Positions 19,146 through 29,398 of a stretch of DNA of 64,000 nucleotides are shown here, in pieces. The stretch's first letter is position 1; the number at the start of each line of letters is the position of its first letter. This DNA is from Viridothelium virens. Its lineage: Eukaryota > Ascomycota > Dothideomycetes > Trypetheliales > Trypetheliaceae. Under the pieces are notes generated by a model. It saw only the letters and a list, made by a program, of their open reading frames with translations. It searched no databases and was not told where the DNA came from. The stretch lies in NCBI GenBank assembly GCA_010094025.1, contig ML991824.1:1-64000 (forward strand), written 5' to 3'. Position numbers and translations under genes: made by a program.

Positions 19146-21440
19146 ATGCCTTCGTCAAGTCCACTCCAGTTATTTCCATCTCCCCCAAAAGAACCAACTC
19201 GGAAATTAAGTCTAGATATTCAACGTGCTTTAAGTTCAGGACGGCCCCGAAACGCACCACAAAGTGCGACAACTCCCTCAAAGTCGTCAGAATTGCAGCA
19301 AGTCGTCATCAAGGTCACCGCAGATAGCGCATCATCAACAAAACATGAACATTCAGAGGCCGTTGATGTTGCTTTTCCTCCGCGAACAAGTTCACTGAAG
19401 CATTCTGCCGAGCTTATTAGACGGCGTATTTCAGATGAAATCGCTCGACAGGAAAATTCAGCATCACCACCTCGGTCTTCGACGCCACCACGCTCAAAAA
19501 CTCCACCCTCCGCTCGGACTTCGCCTCGAAATCAGCGCAAAAGAGAAGCTACACCTGAACGGTCTTGTATCACGCCTCCACCAAAGGCATATACACCAGA
19601 TCGAAAAGCTTCATTACGAAGAACCGGCGAGTCACCTACCTCAAGCCCACAGAAGAAGACGGTCGCATTTTCTCCTGTTGTATCAGATATGGACACTCCT
19701 AGTCGGGAGCGCGCCGATTCGCTTACCGGTGAACCAGTCCCAAGAAGGGCTGCATCTGTAAGAAGCAAGGGCAAATCTCCCGTCGAAGGACCCCATGCCA
19801 TAACAGCAGATTCGGCAATATCACCATCCGCACCAAGACGTACTGCGTCGCAGCGGGCAAAGACGACATCACCAGTATCAACACGAAGCCGCAATGTGGC
19901 CCTTTCCCCTGCATTCTCCGACATCCCATCGGTTCGATCCATGAGTCCTACCTTGGTCAAGGACAATAGCGCGATAAACACACCTCTAAGTCCCGAGGGC
20001 ATCCCGATGCGGTCCATCTTTCCTACGTATGATACAAGCAAGCCACTATCCCAGCAACAATATCAACCAATGCATCTCCCACCACAAACAGTACCGCGCC
20101 AAGCAGTCAGCAAAGCGCCCTATTCTCCCGAGGCTTCGAAGACGAATCCAGCACCCGCGCCCAGCGCTTCGGCGTCGGCATCTCTCCCCTTACTCTGGGA
20201 TGCCGCCAACGGCCAAGAAACTAAGGGCTGCCTTCGCACCTTCAATCTGCCCCTTCACCGTCCCATCCCAGCTCCATCAAAATCCAAGTCTCCCTTCTCC
20301 TCCAGCTCATCGGCCTCCTCATCCGACGCCACCACAATCACTTTCGGGCCCTCACCAAAAGACTCCTTCTACAGCATCACCCACACCCGCTCCACCTCCA
20401 CCTCCACCTCCACCCCCCTCCCCACTGGCCTCCCCGTCTCACAAATCGCGCTCAACCGACACGACCCGCACGTCCCCTACGCCGTCCCCGTCACCAACCT
20501 CTCCCTCGCCACCACGGCACCCTCGTTCTGCCCCGGCGGCGCCGACGTCCTCCTCACCCACATCCAGCCGAAGCTCGCCGCGCTCCTCGCCCTCGACGTC
20601 GCCGCCCAGACGCCCGAAGCCTGTGCCCTCGCCCAGGTCGACCCCAACGCCGAGTCCGCGCAGGCGGCGCAGATGGCAGAGCGCGCCGTGCAGGGCGCGT
20701 GGGAGCGCGAAGGGTGCGCGCTCGTGTACTACCCGCGGGGCGGCGGCGCAGTCGGTGCTGGCGGCCAGGGGTCGTATGCGATTCGGCATCCGCGGCTGGG
20801 TGTGTTCCCTATCGAGGTGCGCGGCGATGTGTCGTCGTTGTTTGCGGCGGAGAAGCCGGTGGCGAGCGAGGTGGTGTCGGGGGCGGGCCAGTTCCCGTTT
20901 CCGAAGGCGGCGGCGGTGGGTGGGTCGATCAATGTGCTGCATCCGATGAGTACGCGGGCGGTGCCGACGCGGTTGGCGACGTTGGATGTAGGTGGGAGGG
21001 TGGAGAATCTGATGCTGGATGTGGCGCAGATGATGCAGTTGGATAGCTTGTATGCGATTGATGTATGTGTCTCGGCGATCATGGGGGTTGCTGTGGCCGA
21101 GCAGAGGAGAAAGGAGGCGTTGACGTTTGCACCGCCGCCGGGAGTGGCTACGCAGGAGGATAAGGCGGACGAGGGGAAGTCAAAGAGGTGGTTTGGAGCT
21201 AGAAAAGAGAAGAAGAGTAAGGGGGAGAAAAGGGGAAAGAATAAGGGCAAGGGGAAGATGTCTGATATTGAGGCAGCAACTACGGGTAGAGAGGATGGGG
21301 ATGAACTGCCGACATTGACGAAAGGACTGTTACAAACGCTTTTCATTGGATTTGGAGCTGTGGTCTGGATTTTGGGAGTTGGGGTCAAGGTCGTGGCGGG
21401 CATGGTGGTTGCCGGAAGCATGTTGGCGAAGAAGATGTGA
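19146..21440 (+). CDS. Proline/serine-rich membrane-anchored protein (often labelled 'acetylserotonin methyltransferase-like' in fungi)
   Basis: A single exon of 764 codons from ATG 19146; the frame is open from 19107 but only with non-ATG starts. Residues 1-~400 are disordered and rich in Ser, Pro, Thr and Arg, with many SP/TP and RR-x-S motifs (phosphorylation is likely, inference). A folded region of about 200 residues follows (SQIALNRHDPHVPYAVPVTN; LATLDVGGRVENLMLDVAQM; LDSLYAIDVCVSAIMGVAVA), then a Lys-rich linker (KEKKSKGEKRGKNKGKGK) and a C-terminal hydrophobic segment (LLQTLFIGFGAVVWILGVGV) that should anchor it. No methyltransferase motif is visible, so the common database name is probably wrong. 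The third base is strongly C/G-biased at 20.2-20.9 kb, which creates long spurious frames on both strands. Confidence 0.8.
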   Translation: MPSSSPLQLFPSPPKEPTRKLSLDIQRALSSGRPRNAPQSATTPSKSSELQQVVIKVTADSASSTKHEHSEAVDVAFPPRTSSLKHSAELIRRRISDEIARQENSASPPRSSTPPRSKTPPSARTSPRNQRKREATPERSCITPPPKAYTPDRKASLRRTGESPTSSPQKKTVAFSPVVSDMDTPSRERADSLTGEPVPRRAASVRSKGKSPVEGPHAITADSAISPSAPRRTASQRAKTTSPVSTRSRNVALSPAFSDIPSVRSMSPTLVKDNSAINTPLSPEGIPMRSIFPTYDTSKPLSQQQYQPMHLPPQTVPRQAVSKAPYSPEASKTNPAPAPSASASASLPLLWDAANGQETKGCLRTFNLPLHRPIPAPSKSKSPFSSSSSASSSDATTITFGPSPKDSFYSITHTRSTSTSTSTPLPTGLPVSQIALNRHDPHVPYAVPVTNLSLATTAPSFCPGGADVLLTHIQPKLAALLALDVAAQTPEACALAQVDPNAESAQAAQMAERAVQGAWEREGCALVYYPRGGGAVGAGGQGSYAIRHPRLGVFPIEVRGDVSSLFAAEKPVASEVVSGAGQFPFPKAAAVGGSINVLHPMSTRAVPTRLATLDVGGRVENLMLDVAQMMQLDSLYAIDVCVSAIMGVAVAEQRRKEALTFAPPPGVATQEDKADEGKSKRWFGARKEKKSKGEKRGKNKGKGKMSDIEAATTGREDGDELPTLTKGLLQTLFIGFGAVVWILGVGVKVVAGMVVAGSMLAKKM

Positions 21441-22695
21441 AATTTTTTGACGCCTTTCCTTTCTTTTTCTTTGTCATTTCTTATCCTCCTGAGATACCAC
21501 TTCCACGGCATTGGTTTTTGGGGCTTTTGTGTATATGATTCGCGTCTTTAACAGAGACATATCGCTGGCATACCTGTTTGACCATTATAATTTTCGTTTT
21601 AGTTGTGATACCAGGTCTCTCTTAATGCATTGTGCCTCTCTGTCCGACACAGTCATGTGACAATTCTGAGCATACATGCAAATTGGATATTCAAGGCATA
21701 GAAGCAAACAAATAAACAAATGCTGGCGAAATGGAGCCAGTCATCTTTCTCTTAAGACAGCTTGCTCGGCGATTGCCTAAGTACAAACGGGAAAGACAAT
21801 GGTGGGTTGAGGATGCTCGGATCCTTCCGGAACCCTAAGTGCCAAACTTACCTTCGGTGCGTGCTAAGAGATCTCCAGAATGCCACTTGCAGTATTCACC
21901 TCCGACGTACTGACGTCTTCTTGAGCTGTTTTCAGATCCGATCCTCGCAAACTTGGCAAACTTGGCCAGACTGGTGGTATTGGGAGGGCGCGCCACCTGC
22001 AAGTTGCTAGTTTCCTTTTAGGTTACGATTTCCGAAAGTCTCCTTGTCCTCGCCCGTCACTCAAAGTACTCTCGCTGTGATCAGCTGAATCGGAATGCTC
22101 CTTTGTCATCTGCTTTCAACGTCGGGCGGTCCTTCAACGTGATGCCTCCGACTGGCAGGCGTCAGGCTTCATCCTGGCTCAGCATCTCGTTCAACAGGTG
22201 TCCCGCACGTTGATAGACAAAGGCGCGAAAATCTGGTATCAAGCCACGGTAACCCAAGCGGGGATAGTATGTTTGATAGCTAGAGAGGTTCCTGCAGGCG
22301 GAAGCACGTTTTAGATCACATGGGTCACGAGCCGACGCATCGTCAGCGCACGCGGGCTGCCGTATCGGATACGAGGGCCTTTCCACCTCTCGTGACAAAG
22401 GGTGCATAGCCGGTTTGGGTGTCGTCTTTGGGGGCTGGTTCCTGAAGCGGGTGCAGATGTCATGCGCACAACCGCGCCGCTCCAGCTGATGGAGCAAGCG
22501 ACGTCCTTCTAGAGTGGCGGGAAGTGCCAGTAAGTGTCGATAAGTCGCAGCAAGTGCGGCCTGTGGCTGCAGCGGGCTGAAGCCGCGATTTGCGGGCAAC
22601 CCACTGGTACTGCTGCGCCTGCTGATTGGCTGCCACTCAATCGCTTCAACCACACCTCTGACCCCTCCATCATCCGCCATCCCACTACTTCCTCC
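21441..22695. other. 1.25 kb intergenic region
   Basis: It holds the 3' flank of the membrane protein gene and the promoter of the RBR ligase. A CCAAT-type element (ATTGG, about 22623-22627) lies ~70 bp upstream of the ligase ATG. Open frames on either strand are non-ATG or without domains. Confidence 0.5.
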
Positions 22696-25348
22696 ATGGC
22701 CAAAAGTCATACCCGGAGGGAGGAGGGGCGGCGCAAACCGGACCGTAGACGGAAGAGGCGTCGATCTGAGACAGGCGACCAATCTTCAAGATGTATAGAA
22801 AGGTCCTCCCGCGATGCGCTCACCTTAGACGAGCTTCGCGCCGCCAGGGCTGCATATTTCGGCTCGACCCCAGAGCAGCACCGTGCCAGGCGCGAGCGAC
22901 TACCGTCACGGATGTCCTACGTGGCAGACTCTCATCCAAGAGCTGTGAGCTCCAAGTCAAGCTCCCGGGGAGGCACCAAACCTAGCGACAGAGAACATCG
23001 ACGAAGACACACCACAGACTTGCGCCGAACTGATGTGCGCGGGGTTGAGGAGACGGTCTATGTGTATAGGAGGACCAAGGAAGAGAGTGGGTCGCGGAGA
23101 CATTCAACTAGGGGCCCGGTAGCCCAGGTTCAGGACCCTTCATCGCCGAGCCGGAGTCGCTCCTCCCAGAACACACAATCGAGCCCTCGAAGTCTGCGAA
23201 GAACGGGACCAACTCGAACGTTGAATGCGCCGAGAGATGAATATCAGGAGGCGCAAAGGAGAACATCGCGCGCGGAGCCGGCTCCCGCCGCGGTCACCGC
23301 TGCTCCTCCGCCGGCGAGAAGGATACCTACTCAGCATCATGAGCTGAGGTATTCTACAGTTCCCGCGGCTGACGCGCTCAGAGCGAGACAGTCAGCAGCC
23401 GTAGCTGATCCGCCACCTAGGATGAGGAGCTTCACAACACCTGTCGAACCACAGAAACCGGCACGGTAAGCTATCATGGTTCATGACGAGTTCACTACGC
23501 AATCGCTCTCCGTCGGGCTGACCTAACTCCAGGAGTACCTCCTTGCGTGACAATGTTCCGGTCATGACTCGTCCGTCGCTACGTCGAAGCAATACTTCCG
23601 CCCGAGCTCGGGAACCACCACCGACAAGACCCATTCCGCACATAGCGCCAGCGGCGGTAGCGCCGGTTGAGAAGGCTCCCTCCATTGCGCCTACTCAGCA
23701 TACTCGCAGAAATTCCGGGCTATTTTCTAGATTTCGACCACCTCCACCACCCCCTAAACCCCCTGAGCGAAGGTGCGCTTTACATTTGCCGTCTTAACAC
23801 GCTGGCATGAACTGACAACGTCCGTAGGATTGAGTGTTTGACGTGCCTGCAAGATGATATTCCCATCTCAAAATCTGCAAAGCTTTCCTGCGGTCATCGT
23901 ATGTGCCATGACTGTCTCAAACGCATCTTTACAATGTCCGTTACAGACCCTCAGCACATGCCCCCAAGATGTTGTACGAATGAACATATCCCCTTGAAAC
24001 ATGTTGAGCATTTATTCAACCTAAAATTCAAACTCCTATGGAACAGGAAATATCAAGAGTATACTACCAAAAATCGAATCTATTGTCCAGCCCGTGGATG
24101 CGGAGAATGGATCAAGCCCAGCAATATTCGCATGGATGCTAGCACAGGAAGGAAAATGGGACGATGCTCAAGATGTAGAACAAAAGTCTGCTGCCTCTGC
24201 AACGGCAAATGGCATAGCCGTAAGGAATGTCCAAATGATGAAGACCTCAAGCAATTTCAGGAGGTCGCCAAAGAGGCGGGGTGGCAACGGTGCTATAATT
24301 GCAGAGCTATGGTCGAGTTACGTGAGGGCTGTAACCATATGACCTGGTAAGTCGACGTTGATCTCTTCCTCGAGTCTGATCTTTATGCATCTGAATGCTA
24401 ACGCTCTCTAGTCGTTGCACTGCTGAATTCTGCATGATCTGTGCTGCTCGTTGGAAAACCTGTGACTGTCCCTGGTTTAATTACAACCCAGTTCCAGATG
24501 ATCGCCTCTACCAGATGAACATCCCTGGCCAGCCCGAACCAGTCCAAGTGCATTATCGAAGAGTACCCGGGAATGCTAATGGGCTTCACAATCAACCTCA
24601 TCAATATGCTTACAATCCTCGAAATCCGGCGCTCAACTATCAACAAGAAATGGACCGCCGTCGCATGCAGGAACGTACTGACGAACAATTCGCGCGACGC
24701 TTGCAGGTCCTCGGATTTGCAGACGATGACGAAGTTGACGTCTACGGTGGAGGCCAGGGGGCAGGGCGCGAGTGGGGAATTGGGAACGCTGGCGGTCACT
24801 TCATGAACCAGAACTACGTTCGCAATGCGGCAGACCTTATCACCGCTCCCTATGGGCAAGCAAGGGTGAGAGGGGTTGACGGAGGCAGGGGCTTAGCTGG
24901 TGCACACATAGTGGACCCCGCCGCCCAAGCGGCAGCTGCGGCTGCGGCTGCGGCTGCCTTGGCGGCCAATGCACCTCATCCACACGTCAACACCGGCGCA
25001 AATGACGCAGCAAACGCAGGTGGGAATAGTGGCGGCAGAAGAAGAGGGAACAGTGCGGCGGAACCCTTAGCTCGAGGTGTAACCCGCACGAGGAGCTATT
25101 CAGAACGGGCGCGAGAGATATTTGGAGGCAGGCGACCTTCATCACGAAGAAACTCGGCTGCTGTGGCAGCGGTGGAGAGACCCACGAGCCAGGCAGGTCC
25201 TGCAGCAGCAACTCAAGGAGTGGGCGCCAGCATGATGGCCGGATTAGCGATGGACGGCAGTCGGACAGGGATGGGAAGAGTAGGAACTTGGTTGCAGCAT
25301 GTCGTGTATGATCCTATGGCCGTCCAGACTGCGACCGCTGCTGGATGA
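22696..25348 (+). CDS. RBR-type E3 ubiquitin ligase (RING1-IBR-RING2)
   Basis: Four exons: 22696-23465, 23533-23772, 23828-24346 and 24412-25348 (821 residues); introns are 55-67 nt. Residues 1-~335 are basic and disordered and end in a proline run (RPPPPPPKPPER). RING1 begins at IECLTCLQDD (~338) with CGHRMCHDC; the IBR has YCPARGCGEW and CSRCRTKVCCLCNGKWHSRK; RING2 has RCYNCRAMVELREGCNHMTC followed by RCTAEFCMICAARW. The Cys of GCNHM (~505) is the expected thioester cysteine of the RING/HECT-hybrid mechanism. The last intron splits a zinc-ligand codon in RING2 and its removal restores the motif. The C-terminal ~250 residues are low-complexity (a run of Ala near 24930-24970). Substrates are unknown. 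Confidence 0.93.
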
Positions 25349-25869
25349 GCCTGTTGGGAGTGGATATATGGTGTGAGTGATCTCGATGATGATTTAATGA
25401 AGGAGGCAATCTGTACATATTTTGGATCAGCATTTCCGGAGCATAGCACACATGATACCCTATCTATTATTGGACTTGACCTATCTTGGAAGGAGCAGAA
25501 GATCAAAGTGACTCGAAACCAAAATATTGAACTCACAATCACAAAAAGACAGCGCCTTGTCTCGTGAGATCACAATATTTAAACTTTGTTTGTGAGCAGA
25601 TCGGAAGATCGGCAGGCGGAATTCCCTGATATGGCCCATTTAGGTAGATAGCGTGGTTAGGCAGCGGGTGGCTGGATGGAGATGGCCCAAGCTCCGAAAA
25701 ATAATCACAACTGCGCGCCGCCATATATACCTAACAACAAACCCCATCGCCCCAAACTCGACTTCACCTTCACCTTCCCACTTTTTTACTGCTGTCGTTC
25801 GACAATAGAAGCTGACGGTCTCAACAATTTTCTGCAATCCACCAAATTCAATTCCTGCAATATTTCGAG
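25349..25869. promoter_or_regulatory. RCC1 promoter region
   Basis: 520 bp between the RBR ligase stop and the RCC1 ATG. A pyrimidine-rich block (CACCTTCACCTTCCCAC and following, 25766-25800) precedes the start, as usual for fungal TATA-less promoters. No other element is recognised. Confidence 0.4.
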
Positions 25870-27978
25870 ATGGCACCAAAGAAAGCACCAGCGAAAGCTA
25901 CTGGTAAGCTAATCCCTGCGCTGTTACAACCCACGCGCAAGAAGCAAGCTAATTCTCTCACAGCTGCTGCGTCTAGGCCAGGTCGCAAGCCCAAGGCAGA
26001 GGCGCAAAGCGAACCATCAGCTACTACTACTACTACCAAGAAAGCGACCACTAAGCCCAAATCCGAGGCCAACGCCAAAGTCACCAAGAACACTACCAAG
26101 AAAGCTACCAACTCCAAAAACGCGGCGAACACGTCGAAAAAGGTTACCGCTGACTCCAAAACAAAGACCACTACTGCGGCTTCGGCAGGCACTGGCAAGA
26201 AGGCTGCCGGTAAATCCAAAGCACAGAGCAGCACCCAAGCTACGAAAGACACTACCACTACAAAGAAGCGCCCCGGTCGCAAACCCAAGGCAGAGACTGA
26301 GGGTGAAGCATCACAAGACATCGGTCCTCAAACAAATGGCAAGCGTAAGGCCTCTGAAACCGCTGAGCCTGAGCCACGAGCCAGCAAAAAGGCCAAAGCA
26401 GAGACCAATGACGAGACACCGACGACTGCTACTACTACTAAGAAGAATGCAACTGGCAAACGTAAAGCTTCTGAACATGTTGAGCCAGAAGCTCCAGCCC
26501 GCAAGAGGGCCAAAGTTGGACCCCTCATTAACAACACTCGCTCGGACATTCTCAAGGTCTTTGTCTGTGGTGAAGGCAGTGCCGGCGAACTCGGTCTCGG
26601 TGCTGAAAAGAACGCCATTGATGTCAAACGCCCGCGATACAATCATTTTCTTGCGCCCGAGAAAGCCGGCGTTGTCCAAGTTGCAGTTGGTGGTATGCAT
26701 TGCGCAGCCATTACTAGCAATAATAAGATCATGACCTGGGGGGTGAACGATCAAGGTGCACTCGGACGAGATACTGAATATGAAGGCAACTTGAAGGACA
26801 TCGACGAAGCAAAGAAGCAACAGGAGAAAGACGACGCTCGTCTTGAAGGAGACAAGGAAGCCAAAAAAGAGGACTCTGACTCTGACTCCGAAAACCCCGC
26901 CGAAGATCTCAACCCTCTCGAAGCAACCCCTACCGCCATCCCCGACGAGCTCTTCCCCGAAGGCACCGTCTTCACACAAGTCGCCTGCAGCGACAGCGCC
27001 ACCTTCGCTCTCACCAACGACGGCCAAGTCTATGGCTGGGGCACCTTCCGCAGCAACGAAGGCATCTTCGGATTCGACCGCAACACCCTCATCCAGCGCA
27101 CGCCTGTCGCAATCCCTCAGCTCAAAAAGATCACCAAACTCGCCTGCGGCGCGAACCACGTGCTTGCACTGGACCTCAACGGCAACGTCTTCGCCTGGGG
27201 CTCGGGCCAGCAGAACCAACTCGGCCGCCGCGTCGTAGAGCGGACCAAACACGAAGGTCTTGTCCCTCGTGAATTCGGACTCCCGCGCAAGCGCATTACT
27301 GATGTTGGCTGCGGCGCTTACCACTCATTCGCTATCGACAAGGATGACAATGTCTGGGCGTGGGGTCTCAACAATTACGGCGAGACAGGCATTCCGGCTG
27401 GTGCAGGTGACGACGAGGCGGTTGTGCTCAAGCCTGCGAAGATTGACGCGCTGGCTGGAAAGGCGATGGAGGTGGTGGATGGAGGCGCGCATCACAGTGT
27501 TGGCGTGACGAAGGACGGACAGTGCTTGGTCTGGGGGAGGATTGATGGATGCCAGATGGGTATTCATACCGATAAGATGGACAAGGAGAATGTCACTTTC
27601 GATTCTGCTGGAAGGCCGCGTATCCTCAATGCGCCGATGCAGGTTCCTGGTATGTATACTTTCATACTCTCCCCTTGCCCTTCTCTTCTGCGCGATCAGC
27701 ATCATAGACTAACTGCTTCATCTCTAGAAATCGACGCTGCCTCCGCAACTTGTGGCTCTGACCACACCATTGCCGTCACCAAAGCTGGCCGTGCTTACGC
27801 GTGGGGTTTCTCAGCGAACTACCAGACGGGTCTCGGAACTGACGATGATGTGATGGAGGCGACGCTGATCGACAACACGGCTCTTCGTGCTGTCAAGGTG
27901 AACTGGGCTGGTGCTGGAGGACAGTTTAGTGTTTTCACTGCGCTTGCTGGCGATGAGGACACTGCTGGTCCGTCGTGA
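25870..27978 (+). CDS. Ran guanine-nucleotide exchange factor (RCC1 / Pim1 / Srm1)
   Basis: Three exons: 25870-25903, 25964-27649 and 27728-27978 (656 residues). The N-terminal ~210 residues are a Lys/Ala/Thr-rich basic tail with GRKPKAE and KRKASE repeats, likely nuclear-targeting and chromatin-binding. The seven-bladed beta-propeller follows, with RCC1 repeats: LKVFVCGEGSAGELGLG, VAVGGMHCAAITSNNKIMTW, FALTNDGQVYGWGTF, ACGANHVLALDLNGNVFAWG, CGAYHSFAIDKDDNVWAWG, DGGAHHSVGVTKDGQCLVWG and CGSDHTIAVTKAGRAYAWG. A charged acidic insertion (KKEDSDSDSENPAED) interrupts an early blade. In the nucleus the protein loads Ran with GTP. Both introns are multiples of three without stops, so their retention would also yield protein. 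Confidence 0.93.
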   Translation: MAPKKAPAKATGKLIPALLQPTRKKQANSLTAAASRPGRKPKAEAQSEPSATTTTTKKATTKPKSEANAKVTKNTTKKATNSKNAANTSKKVTADSKTKTTTAASAGTGKKAAGKSKAQSSTQATKDTTTTKKRPGRKPKAETEGEASQDIGPQTNGKRKASETAEPEPRASKKAKAETNDETPTTATTTKKNATGKRKASEHVEPEAPARKRAKVGPLINNTRSDILKVFVCGEGSAGELGLGAEKNAIDVKRPRYNHFLAPEKAGVVQVAVGGMHCAAITSNNKIMTWGVNDQGALGRDTEYEGNLKDIDEAKKQQEKDDARLEGDKEAKKEDSDSDSENPAEDLNPLEATPTAIPDELFPEGTVFTQVACSDSATFALTNDGQVYGWGTFRSNEGIFGFDRNTLIQRTPVAIPQLKKITKLACGANHVLALDLNGNVFAWGSGQQNQLGRRVVERTKHEGLVPREFGLPRKRITDVGCGAYHSFAIDKDDNVWAWGLNNYGETGIPAGAGDDEAVVLKPAKIDALAGKAMEVVDGGAHHSVGVTKDGQCLVWGRIDGCQMGIHTDKMDKENVTFDSAGRPRILNAPMQVPGMYTFILSPCPSLLRDQHHRLTASSLEIDAASATCGSDHTIAVTKAGRAYAWGFSANYQTGLGTDDDVMEATLIDNTALRAVKVNWAGAGGQFSVFTALAGDEDTAGPS

Positions 27979-28180
27979 ACGAAGGCTGAGCTTGGGGAGG
28001 ACAGGGCAGTTTTTGGACCGCTCCTGCTAGCAACGAGATAATTGCTGGCTAGTTTGAGCGACGGATGAGATGGAGGGGGACAGTACAGTATTTTAACCGC
28101 TCCTGCTAGCGACGAGTTCGTTGCTAGTAAGTCTGAGCGAAGGGTGGGTGGGAGGGATTACTGTCAGTGTTTGGCTCTTG
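27916..28180 (+). repeat. Degenerate ~80 bp tandem repeat of the RCC1 3' coding end (about 3.5 copies)
   Basis: The last ~75 bp of the RCC1 coding region, beginning at GGAGGACAG (27916), recur downstream. Copy 2 starts at 27996 (GGAGGACAGGGCAGTTTTTG), copy 3 near 28072-28083 (GGGGACAGTACAGTATTTT) and a partial copy 4 near 28152. The ACAG anchor falls at 27921, 28001 and 28080. Each copy keeps the order ACAG...TTTT...CGCTYCTGCTRGC...ACGAG...TTGCT...GAGCGAMGG. Only copy 1 is coding; the others lie beyond the stop codon, in or near the 3' UTR. Confidence 0.75.
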
Positions 28181-28491
28181 CCTTGTGGATGGACATCATC
28201 GGTTGGGGGGTGCTTTGCTTTTCCTTATCCAGAATGTGCCTTTGGTTTGGTTTCGAGACATGCTACACCAGCGCGACATGCTGGTTCTAATACCGATGAA
28301 TTTCTCATTGATGTACTAGTAGTTGCACTTCTTCCAAATGATAAATGCTGCTGATGCCTTCAGAGCCGTTCAAAAGCTAACAACTCGGAGTCGAGAAGTA
28401 ACATGGAGGGATATAATTTGGAGCACCCCCCAATCATATCGTCCATCCACTGAGAAATAACAGCTCGATGCTCAAGATTTGATTTGCTAGG
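28181..28491. other. Intergenic between repeat tail and MITE
   Basis: About 310 bp with no convincing frame or motif. Confidence 0.4.
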
Positions 28492-28676
28492 TACCTTACT
28501 GTGGTTAGGGGCCTCCCCAACTGGTGATTAATACAATGTTACCTCAAATCCACTCTTAAGACCATGTTGGCCCATGTTGAGGCAGCGTTAACATGGGCCA
28601 ACAAGGTCACAAAAGTAGACTTAAAATAACATTGTATTAATTACCAGTTGAGGAACCCCCCCTCCTCGGTAAGGTA
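28492..28676. mobile_element. MITE copy 1, TA target duplication (Tc1/mariner-like)
   Basis: TA dinucleotides at 28492-28493 and 28675-28676 flank 181 bp with ~50 bp terminal inverted repeats. The left arm is CCTTACTGTGGTTAGGGGCC..., then AACTGGTGATTAATACAATG; the right arm, read inward, is CCTTACCGAGGAGGGGGG..., then AACTGGTAATTAATACAATG. The centre holds a second, perfect 12 bp hairpin (TTGGCCCATGTT at 28567-28578 and its complement at 28590-28601). No coding capacity. The same family recurs at 38307-38447. Confidence 0.85.
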
Positions 28677-29398
28677 GCTTTGGGAAGAAAAGTTTGATCC
28701 ATATGGGAGATCAACCGGGAAGCGCGCGAGCAGGCTTGAGAATGGGTCAGTTGGTCATAACATTTTGACCCTGGGAAAGTCATCAACAGGACTGCTGCAG
28801 TAATCTTCAGACCGTTTTGCATCTCTGCAAAGAGGGCATGACATGTAAGGGAAGCTTCTCAAGCCGCCGGAACTGCGGTGAGGATGCAAGACGAACTTGG
28901 GTCCTTTCTCTAGCTCGACCAACAAAGGGCACTCCAAAATCTAGCGCAAGAAAGCCAGCGGCAGTCTGGCAGGAGGAATTCATTTGAATGGCAAATCATT
29001 TCGCCTTGGTCGATAAGGTATTCAACTGCACTTTGAGTTTCATAGTCCTTTCCTCATTCCCATCCAATCAAAGAAACATAGGCCAACAAGCTCCAATCAG
29101 AGGCTGAGATTGTAGTAATCATAATCGAAACCCCATATCACAGCATTAGTTTTGTCGTAGAAATGATCTGATAAGCCTTGCTCATCTGCCTGGTATGCAA
29201 CGCTTATTGAGTAGAATCTTTATGGGAAGACGCTCCTGCTATACCAACTTCGAAGACCCAAAACCAGCATGATCTCATCGATATTGCGTCAATCTTTCCT
29301 CGGCACTCGAGGTGCTCCTTGTCGTGAATCGGAGCTGCCCTTCAGTAAGCCACCCTCATCTTCTCACGCTTTTTTACAAAATCAGGCCCCTTTTCTTT
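28677..29398. other. Intergenic, 0.7 kb
   Basis: It lies between the MITE and the 3' end of the secreted-protein gene. A 60-codon minus-strand frame (28755-28937; contains SFPYMSCPLCRDAKRSEDYC) has a Cys pair but no further support. Otherwise nothing. Confidence 0.4.

Noticed and set aside
20029-20949. Long plus-strand frame of 306 codons and opposite minus-strand frames within the proline-rich membrane protein gene
   Set aside because: They are shadows caused by strong C/G third-position bias in 20.2-20.9 kb. Their translation is Pro/Ser/Arg low-complexity, and the main frame has protein-like sequence and a membrane anchor.
22162-22782. 206-codon minus-strand frame overlapping the RBR ligase start
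   Set aside because: It overlaps the 5' end of a well-supported gene on the other strand and shows no domain or splice structure. An antisense transcript cannot be excluded.
28755-28937. 60-codon minus-strand frame with a CPLC motif
   Set aside because: A single Cys pair in an isolated short frame next to a MITE is not enough to call a zinc-binding protein.
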